64,000 bases of DNA from Haemophilus sp. (GTDB lineage: Bacteria; Pseudomonadota; Gammaproteobacteria; Enterobacterales; Pasteurellaceae). A program made the position numbers and the translations under genes. The notes under the pieces were generated by a model. The model was not told where the DNA came from and did not search any database. It was given only the letters and a program-made list of their open reading frames with translations. The DNA is taken from NCBI GenBank assembly GCA_019423025.1, contig JAHZCD010000001.1, positions 248,001 through 312,000 on the forward strand, given 5' to 3'. Below, piece by piece: positions 26,863-36,015 of this stretch (positions are counted from its first letter, which is position 1; each line of letters opens with the position of its first letter).

Positions 26863-28425
26863 TTAGCTTTCCACTTTTCGCCATAGATCTTTGCTATAAA
26901 TAACCCCTACTGGATTTTTCTTCGCTCCCATAATAGTTGGAGAAATATAAACCGGTGTAGTGTATTGGAAAAGCGGTAACGCAAGGTTTTCCTGTTGGAT
27001 CTTCTCACTTAATTTTAAGTAAATTTCTGACCGCTCTTTTTCATTTAAGCTTTTCAGTGCTTGCTCAAAAAGTTGATCGTATTCTGCATTAGCATAGCCA
27101 TTTTTATTATCGGGGCTTTTAGAATAGAACAAACCCAAAAATGCCATCGGATGATTAAAGTCTGCACACCAGCCAGAACGAATGACTTGGAAATCACCCT
27201 TTTGGCGTTTCATTTGTAATGTTTGCCAATTGACGGGTTGGGCATCCACGCGCAACATATCGGACTGCGTTAATTGCCCTACTACACGTTGCGCGATATT
27301 CACATGCAAGGGTGCATCATCATAGAGCACATTTAAATGTAGCGGATGTCTTTCATCAATTTTATTTTGAGCCAATAACTGCTCGGCAACAACGGGCTCC
27401 CATCTTGAATCTTGTCCATTTAGCATAGCTTTCGGTAAAAAATAAGAACTTGGAATTGCCGCTGGAATCTCATTATTCACAATATTTGTAACCGAAACCA
27501 ACGAAGCGATCGCCTTACGCACATCTGCCTTAGCAAGTTTAGGATCGTTTAAATTAAATTCATAAAAATACTCACAAAGCTTCGGAAAATGCTGAAGATC
27601 TGAATGAACTTCAGGCACATCAACCACCACATCAAATTCAGCCAATTTAGGCGCAACAAAAGGTAGATAAGCTACGCGTTCAAAAGCAACATTATTTTTC
27701 TGCCAATAATAGGGATTTTTCGCTAAGTGTATGCTTCTCACACTTTCACTTTCGATCATATAAGCCCCATTAGTCACAGGGGAATCAGGATCGCTATATT
27801 GTGGCACGAGGCTAATATGCGCCAACATTTCCGGCAAATACGGTGTTGGTTTATCAAGCTCAATGCGTAAAGTGCGGTCATTTTCCGCATAAATGCCTAA
27901 ACTCTTAAAAGGTTTATTTTTTTCTAAAACGCCTTTCGCATTTTTTAGATTAAGATAAGCCAAATAAGATCTTAATGGACTATTGGATTGAGACAGTGCT
28001 TGCCAAGAAAGCATCACATCTTGAGCGACTAAAGGTTCACCGTTTGACCAACGAAGCCCTTCACGTAAGGTAAAGAGCCAAGTTTTGTTGTCTTTTGTTT
28101 GCCAACTTTCTGCGATACCTGGCACGATTCGTCCTTCCTGATCATAAGCGGTTAAGCCTTCATATAAATCGCGCAATAAGTTTTCTTGTTCAGGATAACG
28201 CACAAACCAAGGCTCAAAAGAAGGAGAATGAGTAAACGCCCGAGTCAGTAAAGTTCTACTCGGTTTTGAAGTATTTTCTTGTTCAATAGACTGGCTTTGT
28301 GTTGGTTGCTCTTCTGATACCGTATTTGTAGATTTCGGGCTATTTAATTTGTCACAACCGCTTAATCCCAAAACGACACCTAAAATGACCGCACTTTTAA
28401 GCCAAGTAAGGAAAGCATTATCCAT
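26863..28425 (-). CDS. extracellular solute-binding lipoprotein, family 5 (SapA/OppA-like)
   Basis: This is a periplasm-facing lipoprotein of the oligopeptide/dipeptide-binding family. The signal peptide ends in the lipobox LSGC (C24 when started at MDNAFL). The SBP family 5 core includes GLTAYDQEGRIVPGIAESW and TNGAYMIES. It has about 520 residues. No permease or ATPase gene is adjacent, so it must work with transporter components elsewhere or serve another role. It overlaps the end of ybaN, with which it is probably co-transcribed, and is divergent from prlC. Peptide or heme are the likely ligands by family. Confidence 0.8.
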   Translation of the reverse strand: MDNAFLTWLKSAVILGVVLGLSGCDKLNSPKSTNTVSEEQPTQSQSIEQENTSKPSRTLLTRAFTHSPSFEPWFVRYPEQENLLRDLYEGLTAYDQEGRIVPGIAESWQTKDNKTWLFTLREGLRWSNGEPLVAQDVMLSWQALSQSNSPLRSYLAYLNLKNAKGVLEKNKPFKSLGIYAENDRTLRIELDKPTPYLPEMLAHISLVPQYSDPDSPVTNGAYMIESESVRSIHLAKNPYYWQKNNVAFERVAYLPFVAPKLAEFDVVVDVPEVHSDLQHFPKLCEYFYEFNLNDPKLAKADVRKAIASLVSVTNIVNNEIPAAIPSSYFLPKAMLNGQDSRWEPVVAEQLLAQNKIDERHPLHLNVLYDDAPLHVNIAQRVVGQLTQSDMLRVDAQPVNWQTLQMKRQKGDFQVIRSGWCADFNHPMAFLGLFYSKSPDNKNGYANAEYDQLFEQALKSLNEKERSEIYLKLSEKIQQENLALPLFQYTTPVYISPTIMGAKKNPVGVIYSKDLWRKVES

Positions 28426-28879
28426 TTTCAACGTCTTCTGTTTTAATCCAAAAGAAAAAGAACCAATATTTTACCGCAATTAAAATCGCAATGATCGTTC
28501 GTCCCACAACACTTGGAGTAAAATAAAAACCAATTAAAAGCATCGTGGTTGAAAAGGTTAAAATAGAGATTTTTGTTTTTTTCGTTAATGAACGTCGCTC
28601 ATTAAAGGATTTTAGGTATTTTTGATAAAGTTTCGTCTCCAAGAACCAACGTTCTAAACGAGAAGAACCTTGCGCAAACGAATAAAGCGTGAGTAATAAA
28701 AAAGGTGTGGTCGGCAGAAATGGTAGAAAAACACCAATCACGCCTAAAACCAAAGAAATACAGCCTAGTATAATATAAATGGCTTTAATTAAAGGATTTT
28801 TTGGAAAAAATTTAAGTGCAACAAAACCGACTATAATCGAAAAAGTGATTAAGCCAGAAAACAATAACACGCCGTTCAT
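28418..28879 (-). CDS. ybaN: DUF454 (YbaN-family) inner-membrane protein
   Basis: This 153-residue membrane protein has hydrophobic segments near residues 4-24, 33-60 and 107-145, and the family signature GVIGVFLPFLPTTPFLLL (about residues 46-63), followed by SSRLERWFL and a basic cytoplasmic loop. The start at MNGVLLF (28879) has a TAGGAAT ribosome site; the longer open frame upstream is not supported. The function of the family is unknown. It overlaps the following lipoprotein gene by eight bases. Confidence 0.82.
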   Translation of the reverse strand: MNGVLLFSGLITFSIIVGFVALKFFPKNPLIKAIYIILGCISLVLGVIGVFLPFLPTTPFLLLTLYSFAQGSSRLERWFLETKLYQKYLKSFNERRSLTKKTKISILTFSTTMLLIGFYFTPSVVGRTIIAILIAVKYWFFFFWIKTEDVENG

Positions 28880-28995
28880 TATTATTCCTAAATAAAAGTA
28901 ATACGCAATTATTACTGATTTTTTAGATTTTTCAACCTTGATATTATAGAATTTGTCGCAACTTACTAAAGAAACTGTTAGCAAAAGGAATATTT

Positions 28996-31035
28996 ATGTC
29001 TAATCCATTACTTCATATTGAAGGCTTACCGCCGTTTTCTCAAATCAAACCAGAACATATTCAACCGGCAATCCAAGAACTCATCGAAGAAAATCGTCAA
29101 GCCATTGAACAAGTTTTAAAACAACCGCACTTTACTTGGGAAAACTTTATTGAACCGCTTTCTGAAGCAGGCGAACGCCTAAGCCGCGCTTGGTCACCAA
29201 TCTCTCATTTAAATTCCGTGAAAAATAGCCCTGAATTACGTGATGCGTATCAAGCCTGCTTACCACTACTCTCTGAATACAGTACCTGGGTAGGCCAACA
29301 CAAAGGCTTATACAACGCTTATTTAGCCTTAAAAAATAGTCCTGAATTTGCCACTTATTCAGTAGCACAAAAGAAAGCCATTGAAAATGCACTGCGTGAT
29401 TTTGAGCTTTCAGGTATTGGTTTGTCCGAAGAAAAACAAAAGCGTTATGGTGAGATTGTGGCACGTTTATCAGAATTAAGTGCACAATTTAGCAATAATG
29501 TACTCGATGCCACCATGGGTTGGGAAAAGGTTATTGAAGATGAAAGCCAATTAGCGGGTCTTCCTGAATCTGCATTACTTGCAGCAAGACAATCTGCTGA
29601 AAGCAAAGGCTTAAAAGGCTATCGCTTTACGTTGGAAATCCCAAGTTATTTGCCTATCATGACCTATTGTGAAAATGCAGCATTACGCGAAGAAATGTAT
29701 CGTGCTTATGCGACTCGCGCTTCTGATCAAGGTCCAAACGCAGGCAAATGGGATAACACAGCGATCATTGAAGAAATCATGACGTTACGCGTAGAACTAG
29801 CCAAACTATTAGGTTTCAATACCTATACTGAACGCTCACTTGCGACCAAAATGGCAGAAAATCCACAACAAGTGTTAGATTTCTTAAATAATCTTGCGGA
29901 TCGTTCAAAAGCACAAGGCGAGAAAGAATTAGCGGAACTCAAAGCTTATTGTGAAAAAGAATTTGGTATAACGGAACTTGCCCCTTGGGATATCAGTTTC
30001 TACTCTGAAAAACAAAAACAACATTTATATGCGATCAATGATGAAGAACTTCGTCCTTATTTCCCTGAAGATCGCGTTATTTCGGGCTTATTTGAATTAA
30101 TTAAACGTATTTTTAATATTCGTGCAGTTGAACGTTTTGGCGTAGATACTTGGCATAAAGATGTGCGTTTCTTTGATTTAATTGATGAAACGGGAGAAGT
30201 ACGCGGCAGTTTCTATCTCGATCTTTATGCGCGCGAAAATAAACGTGGCGGCGCATGGATGGATGATTGTATCGGCAGAAAACGCAATGCCGACGGTTCA
30301 ATTCAAAAACCTGTTGCCTATTTAACCTGTAACTTCAATGCACCTATTGGTGATAAACCTGCACTATTCACCCATGATGAAGTCACGACTCTCTTCCATG
30401 AGTTTGGTCATGGTATTCATCACATGCTCACCAAAGTTGATGTACCTGATGTCGCGGGTATCAATGGTGTACCTTGGGATGCGGTAGAACTTCCAAGTCA
30501 ATTTATGGAAAACTGGTGTTGGGAAAAAGAAGCCCTTGATTTTATTTCTGGTCACTTTGAAACGCACGAACCATTACCAGAAGAAAAATTAAATCAACTT
30601 CTCAAAGCGAAAAACTACCAAGCAGCCATGTTTGTGTTACGTCAACTTGAATTTGGCTTGTTTGATTTTACCCTTCATCATACTTTTGAAGCGGGTAAAG
30701 CTAACCAAGTGCTTGATACCTTAAAAGCAGTGAAAGATAAAGTTGCCGTGATTAAAGGTGTTGAATGGGCAAGAGCGCCGCATAGCTTTAGCCATATCTT
30801 TGCAGGCGGTTATGCGGCAGGTTATTACAGCTATTTATGGGCTGAAGTATTATCTGCAGATGCCTTCTCTCGCTTTGAAGAAGAAGGAATTTTCAATCCA
30901 GTTACGGGTAAATCCTTCTTAGATGAAATTCTCACTCGCGGTGGCTCTGAAGAACCAATGGTATTATTCAAACGCTTCCGTGGACGCGAACCTCAATTAG
31001 ACGCATTGCTCCGCCATAAAGGCATTGCGAACTAA
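28996..31035 (+). CDS. prlC: oligopeptidase A
   Basis: This cytoplasmic zinc metallopeptidase of the M3 family degrades oligopeptides, including cleaved signal peptides. It has 679 residues. The zinc motif HEFGH is at residues 468-472, with the third ligand glutamate in the downstream helix of the family. It stands alone and is divergent from ybaN and the peptide-binding lipoprotein; a shared peptide theme is possible. It ends before two successive hairpins. An exact uptake word lies near 29125. Confidence 0.96.
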   Translation: MSNPLLHIEGLPPFSQIKPEHIQPAIQELIEENRQAIEQVLKQPHFTWENFIEPLSEAGERLSRAWSPISHLNSVKNSPELRDAYQACLPLLSEYSTWVGQHKGLYNAYLALKNSPEFATYSVAQKKAIENALRDFELSGIGLSEEKQKRYGEIVARLSELSAQFSNNVLDATMGWEKVIEDESQLAGLPESALLAARQSAESKGLKGYRFTLEIPSYLPIMTYCENAALREEMYRAYATRASDQGPNAGKWDNTAIIEEIMTLRVELAKLLGFNTYTERSLATKMAENPQQVLDFLNNLADRSKAQGEKELAELKAYCEKEFGITELAPWDISFYSEKQKQHLYAINDEELRPYFPEDRVISGLFELIKRIFNIRAVERFGVDTWHKDVRFFDLIDETGEVRGSFYLDLYARENKRGGAWMDDCIGRKRNADGSIQKPVAYLTCNFNAPIGDKPALFTHDEVTTLFHEFGHGIHHMLTKVDVPDVAGINGVPWDAVELPSQFMENWCWEKEALDFISGHFETHEPLPEEKLNQLLKAKNYQAAMFVLRQLEFGLFDFTLHHTFEAGKANQVLDTLKAVKDKVAVIKGVEWARAPHSFSHIFAGGYAAGYYSYLWAEVLSADAFSRFEEEGIFNPVTGKSFLDEILTRGGSEEPMVLFKRFRGREPQLDALLRHKGIAN

Positions 31036-31045
31036 TAACTAAAAA

Positions 31046-31078
31046 AGAGCGGTCAAATTTTTGACCGTTTTTTATTTT
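31046..31078 (+). terminator. terminator of prlC, decayed uptake-like hairpin
   Basis: CGGTCAAA (31050-31057) and TTTGACCG (31060-31067) form an 8-bp stem followed by a T-rich run. The left arm continues outward as AAAGAGCGGTCA, the A-variant of the uptake word; the right arm has lost it. Confidence 0.75.
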
Positions 31079-31092
31079 TCTAATATGCAGAA

Positions 31093-31131
31093 AATAAAAA
31101 AGCCCTCGGTAATCCGAAGGCTTTTATTTTT
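31093..31131. terminator. bidirectional terminator between prlC and rpsO
   Basis: AAAAAGCCCTCGG pairs with CCGAAGGCTTTT (one mismatch), loop TAAT, with A- and T-rich flanks. It ends rpsO transcription 17 bases past the stop and can back up the prlC terminator. Confidence 0.8.
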
Positions 31132-31147
31132 ACTATCGTAATAAAAA

Positions 31148-31417
31148 TTAGCGACGTAAACCTAAACGAGCGATAGTGCTTTGGTATAAAGCAAGATCAG
31201 TACGTTTTAAGTAGTCTAAAAGTTTACGACGACGAGAAACCATACGTAATAAACCACGACGACCATGGTGGTCTTTTTTGTGCTCAGCAAAGTGAGCTTG
31301 TAAGTGGTTGATTTGTGCAGTTAATAATGCGATTTGAACTTCAGAAGAACCAGTATCTTTCGCATCGCGACCAAATTCAGCAACGATTGCTGCTTTTTTT
31401 TCAGTACTTAGAGACAT
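31148..31417 (-). CDS. rpsO: 30S ribosomal protein S15
   Basis: This primary 16S rRNA-binding protein has 89 residues, the standard length, with the complete S15 fold sequence, including GSSEVQIALLTAQINHL and GRRGLLRMVSRRRKLLDYL. The TAGGAG ribosome-binding site is well placed. In E. coli S15 represses its own mRNA through a leader pseudoknot; I did not resolve an equivalent structure in the 130 bases upstream here. Confidence 0.97.
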   Translation of the reverse strand: MSLSTEKKAAIVAEFGRDAKDTGSSEVQIALLTAQINHLQAHFAEHKKDHHGRRGLLRMVSRRRKLLDYLKRTDLALYQSTIARLGLRR

Positions 31418-31549
31418 TTTTTACTCCTAAAAGGTAGTGTTATTAATACATCATTCGCCGATCTCTAACTCAGCGATGACAAGGAGCCTGAATTTTAACG
31501 ATTGAAGCCAATAAAAGCAAGGAATTATTACGCTGTTCCTCTTAAATAT

Positions 31550-32266
31550 TTAATCATTTTTAAATCCATTCTTACGAATAATGTCTTGCGCATGCTCGCT
31601 CAATAAAAATTGATAAAATCGCTGCGTCAATGCGGCATCATTCAGCATAGCAAGGACATACTCTGCGCGAATATCATATTCCGATGGCAATGCATGACAA
31701 AGCATCCTCAAATTTTCTAATCTTGTCTGATAATGCGCATAACCCAACATCATATCCGCATAATCGTTTTTCAAGAGATAATATGAAGCTATTTCACCTG
31801 GTGGTATAACAACTTGATTTTCTGTTCCGCCGACCAATTTCAATGCTTTCGATTTTAACCTTTTACCTTGTTCAGGGTAATCTTTTTCAATGAGATCAAA
31901 AAGCTGCCAAGTATAATCACCACAAGGATCACAAATTGGCGTTGACGTGGCTAATCGATATTGATCATCAAAAAGTAGCTCAAGGGTATCTCGCTGAAAT
32001 TCTGGCTTATTCTTTGTTGTCAGCATAAGTTGATTATAAGTTAACACCTGCTGCTGAAAAACTCGACGCCCTAGTGCCGATACATTTTCTGAATTCGCAC
32101 TAATAAAAAGATCAGCTAACGCTCCTTGTATTATGCGCGTTTTCAACAAACCAGCAGGACCCAATATGCATTCAATTTCCACTTCATGACATTGCTTGAA
32201 TGCACGAGTCAGCTCCAATAAGGCATATCGAAAGCTTCCAGCACTATAAATTGTCAGTTTATTCAT
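31550..32266 (-). CDS. ModA-like substrate-binding protein without signal peptide
   Basis: This 238-residue protein has the fold signature of molybdate/sulfate-type binding proteins (LTIYSAGSFRYALLELTRAF near the N-terminus, GALADLFISANSE near residue 48, IPPGEIASYYLL near 160). It begins directly at the first beta strand: no signal peptide and no lipobox. The start overlaps the molC stop by eight bases, so there is no room for a longer N-terminus. It closes the molABC operon. It could be a cytoplasmic oxyanion-binding or sensing protein; that role is inference. Confidence 0.7.
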   Translation of the reverse strand: MNKLTIYSAGSFRYALLELTRAFKQCHEVEIECILGPAGLLKTRIIQGALADLFISANSENVSALGRRVFQQQVLTYNQLMLTTKNKPEFQRDTLELLFDDQYRLATSTPICDPCGDYTWQLFDLIEKDYPEQGKRLKSKALKLVGGTENQVVIPPGEIASYYLLKNDYADMMLGYAHYQTRLENLRMLCHALPSEYDIRAEYVLAMLNDAALTQRFYQFLLSEHAQDIIRKNGFKND

Positions 32267-33047
32267 CTCTCTTTCCTTCTAACAACACCTCATAAACCGG
32301 CACAAAATGGCTAAACGGTTGCTGTTGATATTGCGATTGTTCAACGATCATCGGTAAATGAAAAAGTGCGGTCAGATTTTCAGAAGTTAATATCTCATCC
32401 GTTTGTCCAAAGCGAATAAAATTTCGATTGATCAAAAGTGTTTTATCCGCAATTGCTTGTGCATGGTTAGGTTGATGCGTGGTGAAAATAATTCCCAAGC
32501 CGTGCTTTTTTGCTAATTGTCTTAAAAGTGATAGCACCGCATCCTGATTGGCTAAATCAAGCGCGGAAGTGGGTTCATCTAACAGCATTAAACGACATTC
32601 AGACGCAATGGCGCGCGCAATCAAGATCAACTGGCGTTGTCCTCCTGAAAGTGAAGCAAAATCTTGCTCGGCTAAATGCTGCAACTGTAAATCAGCTAAC
32701 GCTTGTAACGCCACTTCAATATCTTGTGGTTTAGGCTTACTAAAGGTGGCAATATGGCTTGAACGCCCCATTAGCACAATATCCAATACCGAATAGGCAA
32801 AAGGTGCACTGAAAAATTGCGGGACAAAACCTATCGAGTCATTCAGCTGAATATTGCCTTGTAAGGGGCGATGAATGCCAAGTAACAGATCTAACAAGGT
32901 ACTTTTGCCACAGCCATTCTGTCCTAAAATGGCGAGAATCTCTCCTGCCTGTAAAGCAAAATTGAGATGTTGAAAAAGCAGGTTGTTTTTTTCATAAGCA
33001 AATGCAAAATCATTTACTTTAATCAAATCAGTCACGCATCGCTCCAT
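32259..33047 (-). CDS. molC: molybdate/tungstate ABC transporter, ATP-binding protein
   Basis: This is the ATPase of a type II (FecCD/BtuCD-like) importer. The Walker A GQNGCGKST lies near residues 43-51, the ABC signature LSGGQRQ near 128, and the Walker B LMLLDEPTSALD near 149-160. The start is uncertain: the listed ATG overlaps the molB end by 20 bases, and a GTG four codons downstream is also possible. The molABC order and the ModE-type box upstream of molA support the molybdate/tungstate assignment over iron. Confidence 0.85.
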   Translation of the reverse strand: MERCVTDLIKVNDFAFAYEKNNLLFQHLNFALQAGEILAILGQNGCGKSTLLDLLLGIHRPLQGNIQLNDSIGFVPQFFSAPFAYSVLDIVLMGRSSHIATFSKPKPQDIEVALQALADLQLQHLAEQDFASLSGGQRQLILIARAIASECRLMLLDEPTSALDLANQDAVLSLLRQLAKKHGLGIIFTTHQPNHAQAIADKTLLINRNFIRFGQTDEILTSENLTALFHLPMIVEQSQYQQQPFSHFVPVYEVLLEGKRDE

Positions 33048-34041
33048 TTCGTTTCAAACGATAAACCAAGATGCCAAATAAAGGCGCGCCAATCAGTGCG
33101 GTTAAAATACTGATCGGAATTTCATTGTCAGTCAACGCACGAGCGGCATTGTCCACCCACAGCATATAAATAGCACCAACTAACATTGTACAAGGCAGTA
33201 AACGTTGGTGATTAGCACCGACCAACATACGACTAATATGCGGAATAATTAAACCAACCCAACCGATACTGCCACTAATCGCCACTTGGCAAGCGACTAA
33301 CGTTCCGCTAAGACCAATAACCAACCAACGTAATCGCCCGACTTTCACCCCTAACGCTTTTGCCTCTTTATCCTCTAAAGAAAGTAAATTCAAGCGCCAA
33401 CTAAGTTTCAGCAATAAAGTCGAACAACACACAAAAGGGACTAAGAAAAATAGCCATTTTTCTGTATTGGCTGTAGCGAAACTGCCCATCAACCAAAACA
33501 CGATACTCGGTAATTTTTCTTCAGTGTCGGAAACGTACTGCAATAAGCTCACCAATGCAGAAAACAGCCCACTTAAAATCATCCCGATTAAAATCAACAT
33601 CAGTAAACTTCTTCGACCAAACTTTACGCTAAACAAAAAAACGAGCACTAATGTACTTAAACCGAAAAAAATCGTACTGGCAAATAAGCCATACAGACTC
33701 AAACTAAAAAAAATGGCCAACGTGCCGCCAAATGCTGAACCTGAGGTAACGCCAATAATATGCGGATCCACCAACGGATTACGAAAAATGCCCTGTAATG
33801 CGGCGCCGCTTAAGGCTAATCCGGCCCCCACACAAAGGGCAGATAAAATACGCGGTAAACGAACTTGAAAAATAACTTGCTGATGGATTGGATCAATAGG
33901 AAGTGCGGTCAATTTTGCCGCTAAAATTTGCAAAATCTGCTCTAAGGATAAAGCATAACGCCCGATTCCTAAAGAAATCAGGGCGCTAGCGACCAAGACA
34001 ATGAGCAACAAGCCCATCAATTTAGAATGTTTATTTACCAT
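33028..34041 (-). CDS. molB: molybdate/tungstate ABC transporter, permease
   Basis: This FecCD-type permease of 337 residues has about ten transmembrane helices. The family blocks are RLPRILSALCVGAGLALSGA near residue 62 and GWVGLIIPHISRML near residue 263, the loop that contacts the ATPase. Its start overlaps the molA end by 11 bases, indicating coupled translation. In H. influenzae the MolBC pair is a structurally characterised vitamin B12-importer-like transporter that carries molybdate and tungstate. An exact uptake word lies near 33900. Confidence 0.87.
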   Translation of the reverse strand: MVNKHSKLMGLLLIVLVASALISLGIGRYALSLEQILQILAAKLTALPIDPIHQQVIFQVRLPRILSALCVGAGLALSGAALQGIFRNPLVDPHIIGVTSGSAFGGTLAIFFSLSLYGLFASTIFFGLSTLVLVFLFSVKFGRRSLLMLILIGMILSGLFSALVSLLQYVSDTEEKLPSIVFWLMGSFATANTEKWLFFLVPFVCCSTLLLKLSWRLNLLSLEDKEAKALGVKVGRLRWLVIGLSGTLVACQVAISGSIGWVGLIIPHISRMLVGANHQRLLPCTMLVGAIYMLWVDNAARALTDNEIPISILTALIGAPLFGILVYRLKRNGAMRD

Positions 34042-35071
34042 TGTTATACGGTTGACGATAGAATTTTAAATAGTAGTCATTCACCATTTTATCTAAATCG
34101 ATATCTTGAAATTTTTGCGGATATAGCGATTTTGCTAACCAAACTTCGCCTAATGCTAAGGCTTCTGGCATCGGATAACCCCAAGCTTTCGCATATTCCG
34201 GCATTAAAAATACTTGGTTATTTTTCACTGCATCAATATTAGCCCAAGCTGCATCTTCTTTAATTTGTGACACCACTTTAGGATAACGATCTTGTACCAA
34301 AATCACTGCTGGATTCCACTCAAGCACATTTTCCATAGATACCTGTTTAAAGCCTTTCACTGTCGCTGCCGCAACGTTGTAAGCACCTGCATGTTCCAAC
34401 ATTAAACCAGTATATTTACCCGAACCATAGGTATTTAAATCTTGGTTGGCCATATAGGTACGCACTCGTTTATCTGCAGGAATTGCCCCTAAACGATCGG
34501 CTAACATTTTACGATTCGCAAATGCCGCTTTAACTAATTCTTTGCCTTGTTGTTCTTTTTCAAATACTTGGGCAATCAACTCAATACCTTGAGTTAAGCC
34601 TTCGTTATAAGCTTTATCTTCATCGGCCAAGGTTGGATTAAGTTTATCTTTATCGCTACCAGTTCGTAGAGAAATGGCAATCACCGGAATACCTGTATCA
34701 GCAATTTGTTTAATCATTTCCGGTGGCGCATAGTTGGTAACAAACACCACATCCGGTTTTAATTCCAACAAACTTTCAATATTCACCGAATTTAAATCGC
34801 CTGGCATGGCCATTTTTTCTAATTCCGGTGCTAAACGTACATAATTTTGCCCCAGTTGTTTTTTCCAATTTGATAACACGCCAACAATCTGTTTAGTGGC
34901 ATCTAATTGCACGGCAATATTAAGGGTTTGATGCTGTAATACTACAGCACGCTGAATATGATCAGGAATAGTCACTTGACGATCTAGTTGGTCAGTTACA
35001 ACGCGATCAGCCAAAGCCGATGTAGAGAAAATACCGAACAAAGCTGCAGCAAATAAGCGATTAAATTTCAT
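34031..35071 (-). CDS. molA: molybdate/tungstate ABC transporter, periplasmic binding protein
   Basis: This 346-residue cluster A-III binding protein has a cleavable signal peptide (about 21 residues, ending SALA|DRVV) and a TroA/BtuF-like fold rather than the ModA fold. Segments such as VVLQHQTLNIAVQLDATKQ and VVFVTNYAPPEM agree with my memory of H. influenzae MolA, the oxyanion binder of this operon. It is the first gene of molABC plus the ModA-like gene; a ModE-type box lies about 30-55 bases before its start. Confidence 0.85.
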   Translation of the reverse strand: MKFNRLFAAALFGIFSTSALADRVVTDQLDRQVTIPDHIQRAVVLQHQTLNIAVQLDATKQIVGVLSNWKKQLGQNYVRLAPELEKMAMPGDLNSVNIESLLELKPDVVFVTNYAPPEMIKQIADTGIPVIAISLRTGSDKDKLNPTLADEDKAYNEGLTQGIELIAQVFEKEQQGKELVKAAFANRKMLADRLGAIPADKRVRTYMANQDLNTYGSGKYTGLMLEHAGAYNVAAATVKGFKQVSMENVLEWNPAVILVQDRYPKVVSQIKEDAAWANIDAVKNNQVFLMPEYAKAWGYPMPEALALGEVWLAKSLYPQKFQDIDLDKMVNDYYLKFYRQPYNNGK

Positions 35072-35098
35072 AAATTATCCTTAAAATGAAAACGGATC

Positions 35099-35126
35099 TG
35101 AATTATACAACAAAATATATAGCGAT
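35099..35126 (-). promoter_or_regulatory. putative ModE box upstream of molA
   Basis: On the minus strand ATCGCTATATA (35126-35116) is identical to the left half of the ModE consensus ATCGCTATATA-N6-TATATAACGAT. After N6, TGTATAATTCA is a partial right half (6 of 11). This implies repression of molABC when molybdenum is sufficient. Confidence 0.6.
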
Positions 35127-35160
35127 ATATACAAAACAATAGATGTTCTAAGCAAAACGA

Positions 35161-36006
35161 CTATGCTTTACTGATCACCACCTTAATATCCTCTGGTGCA
35201 GCATAATAAGGCGCAGAGGTAATAAACAAATTAATACCTAGCTTGGCATAATCCGCCACATTATTTTTATTCACACCACCCGCGACAGAAAGCATAATAT
35301 TTTTGCCTTGCGCATTGATGAGATCCAGGGCGGCTTTCACGTCTTCAACCGACCATTTATCTAGCTGAATAATATCGGGAGAGGCTGTAATGATTTGTTC
35401 GAATTGAGCAAAATTATCTGCTTCGAGAGTAATCTTATTTTCTGGTGCTTCACGCTTTAAGGTTTCCACAAGATGCACCCAGTTATTCGGCTCAGACAAT
35501 AAATTACGGTGGTTAGTGAAAACCAATACAGTTTCACTCACGCCTTGACGATGGATATGTCCACCGGCAGCCAGCAACGCATTGGTCGCCAGTTTTCGGG
35601 TATTCGGAATACTTTTACGGGTACAAGCCACCACCGCATTCGGGTTAATGGCTTTGGCATTAGCAATCATCTCTGCCGTGTATTGTGCCACGCCACAAGA
35701 CCATTCCAATACAAGCTGCACGACTTTCCATGCCTGCTGTAATTTATCCGCAGAATCGACCGCACTTAGCAACACTGCACCTGCTTCAACGGATTCCCCT
35801 TCATTCACATAAATCTGTGGAGTAATGTCTAATTTTTTCAGTAATCGTTCTGCTACCGAAATCCCTGCCACTACACCGGTATTTTTACGTTTGAATTCAA
35901 TTTTTGCTAGGACTTTTTCCACCCCTAATGCGCGCGTGGTTAAGTCTCCGCGATAAATATCTTCTAATAAAAGATCATCGAGTTCTTTGTCTGAGAAATA
36001 AATCAT
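35161..36006 (-). CDS. modD: ModD protein (quinolinate phosphoribosyltransferase-like)
   Basis: This 281-residue protein of the NadC-like fold is found almost only beside molybdate transporters; its reaction is unknown. Visible blocks are LLEDIYRGDLTTRALG (residues 13-28), ACTRKSIPNTRKLATNALLAAGGHIHRQG (about residues 128-156), corresponding to the phosphoribosyl-binding region of NadC, and SVAGGVNKNNVADY near residue 244. It is not NAD biosynthetic NadC: the context and ModD-specific N-terminus argue against that. It is the last gene of a four-gene operon with the second ABC importer. An exact uptake word lies near 35756. Confidence 0.83.
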   Translation of the reverse strand: MIYFSDKELDDLLLEDIYRGDLTTRALGVEKVLAKIEFKRKNTGVVAGISVAERLLKKLDITPQIYVNEGESVEAGAVLLSAVDSADKLQQAWKVVQLVLEWSCGVAQYTAEMIANAKAINPNAVVACTRKSIPNTRKLATNALLAAGGHIHRQGVSETVLVFTNHRNLLSEPNNWVHLVETLKREAPENKITLEADNFAQFEQIITASPDIIQLDKWSVEDVKAALDLINAQGKNIMLSVAGGVNKNNVADYAKLGINLFITSAPYYAAPEDIKVVISKA

Positions 36007-36015
36007 AGTTTATCC

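Noticed and set aside
35161..36006. The modD gene as NadC (quinolinate phosphoribosyltransferase)
   Set aside because: The fold is shared, but the gene lies in a molybdate operon and its N-terminal LLLEDIYRGDLTTRAL and overall pattern fit ModD; no nadA or nadB is nearby.
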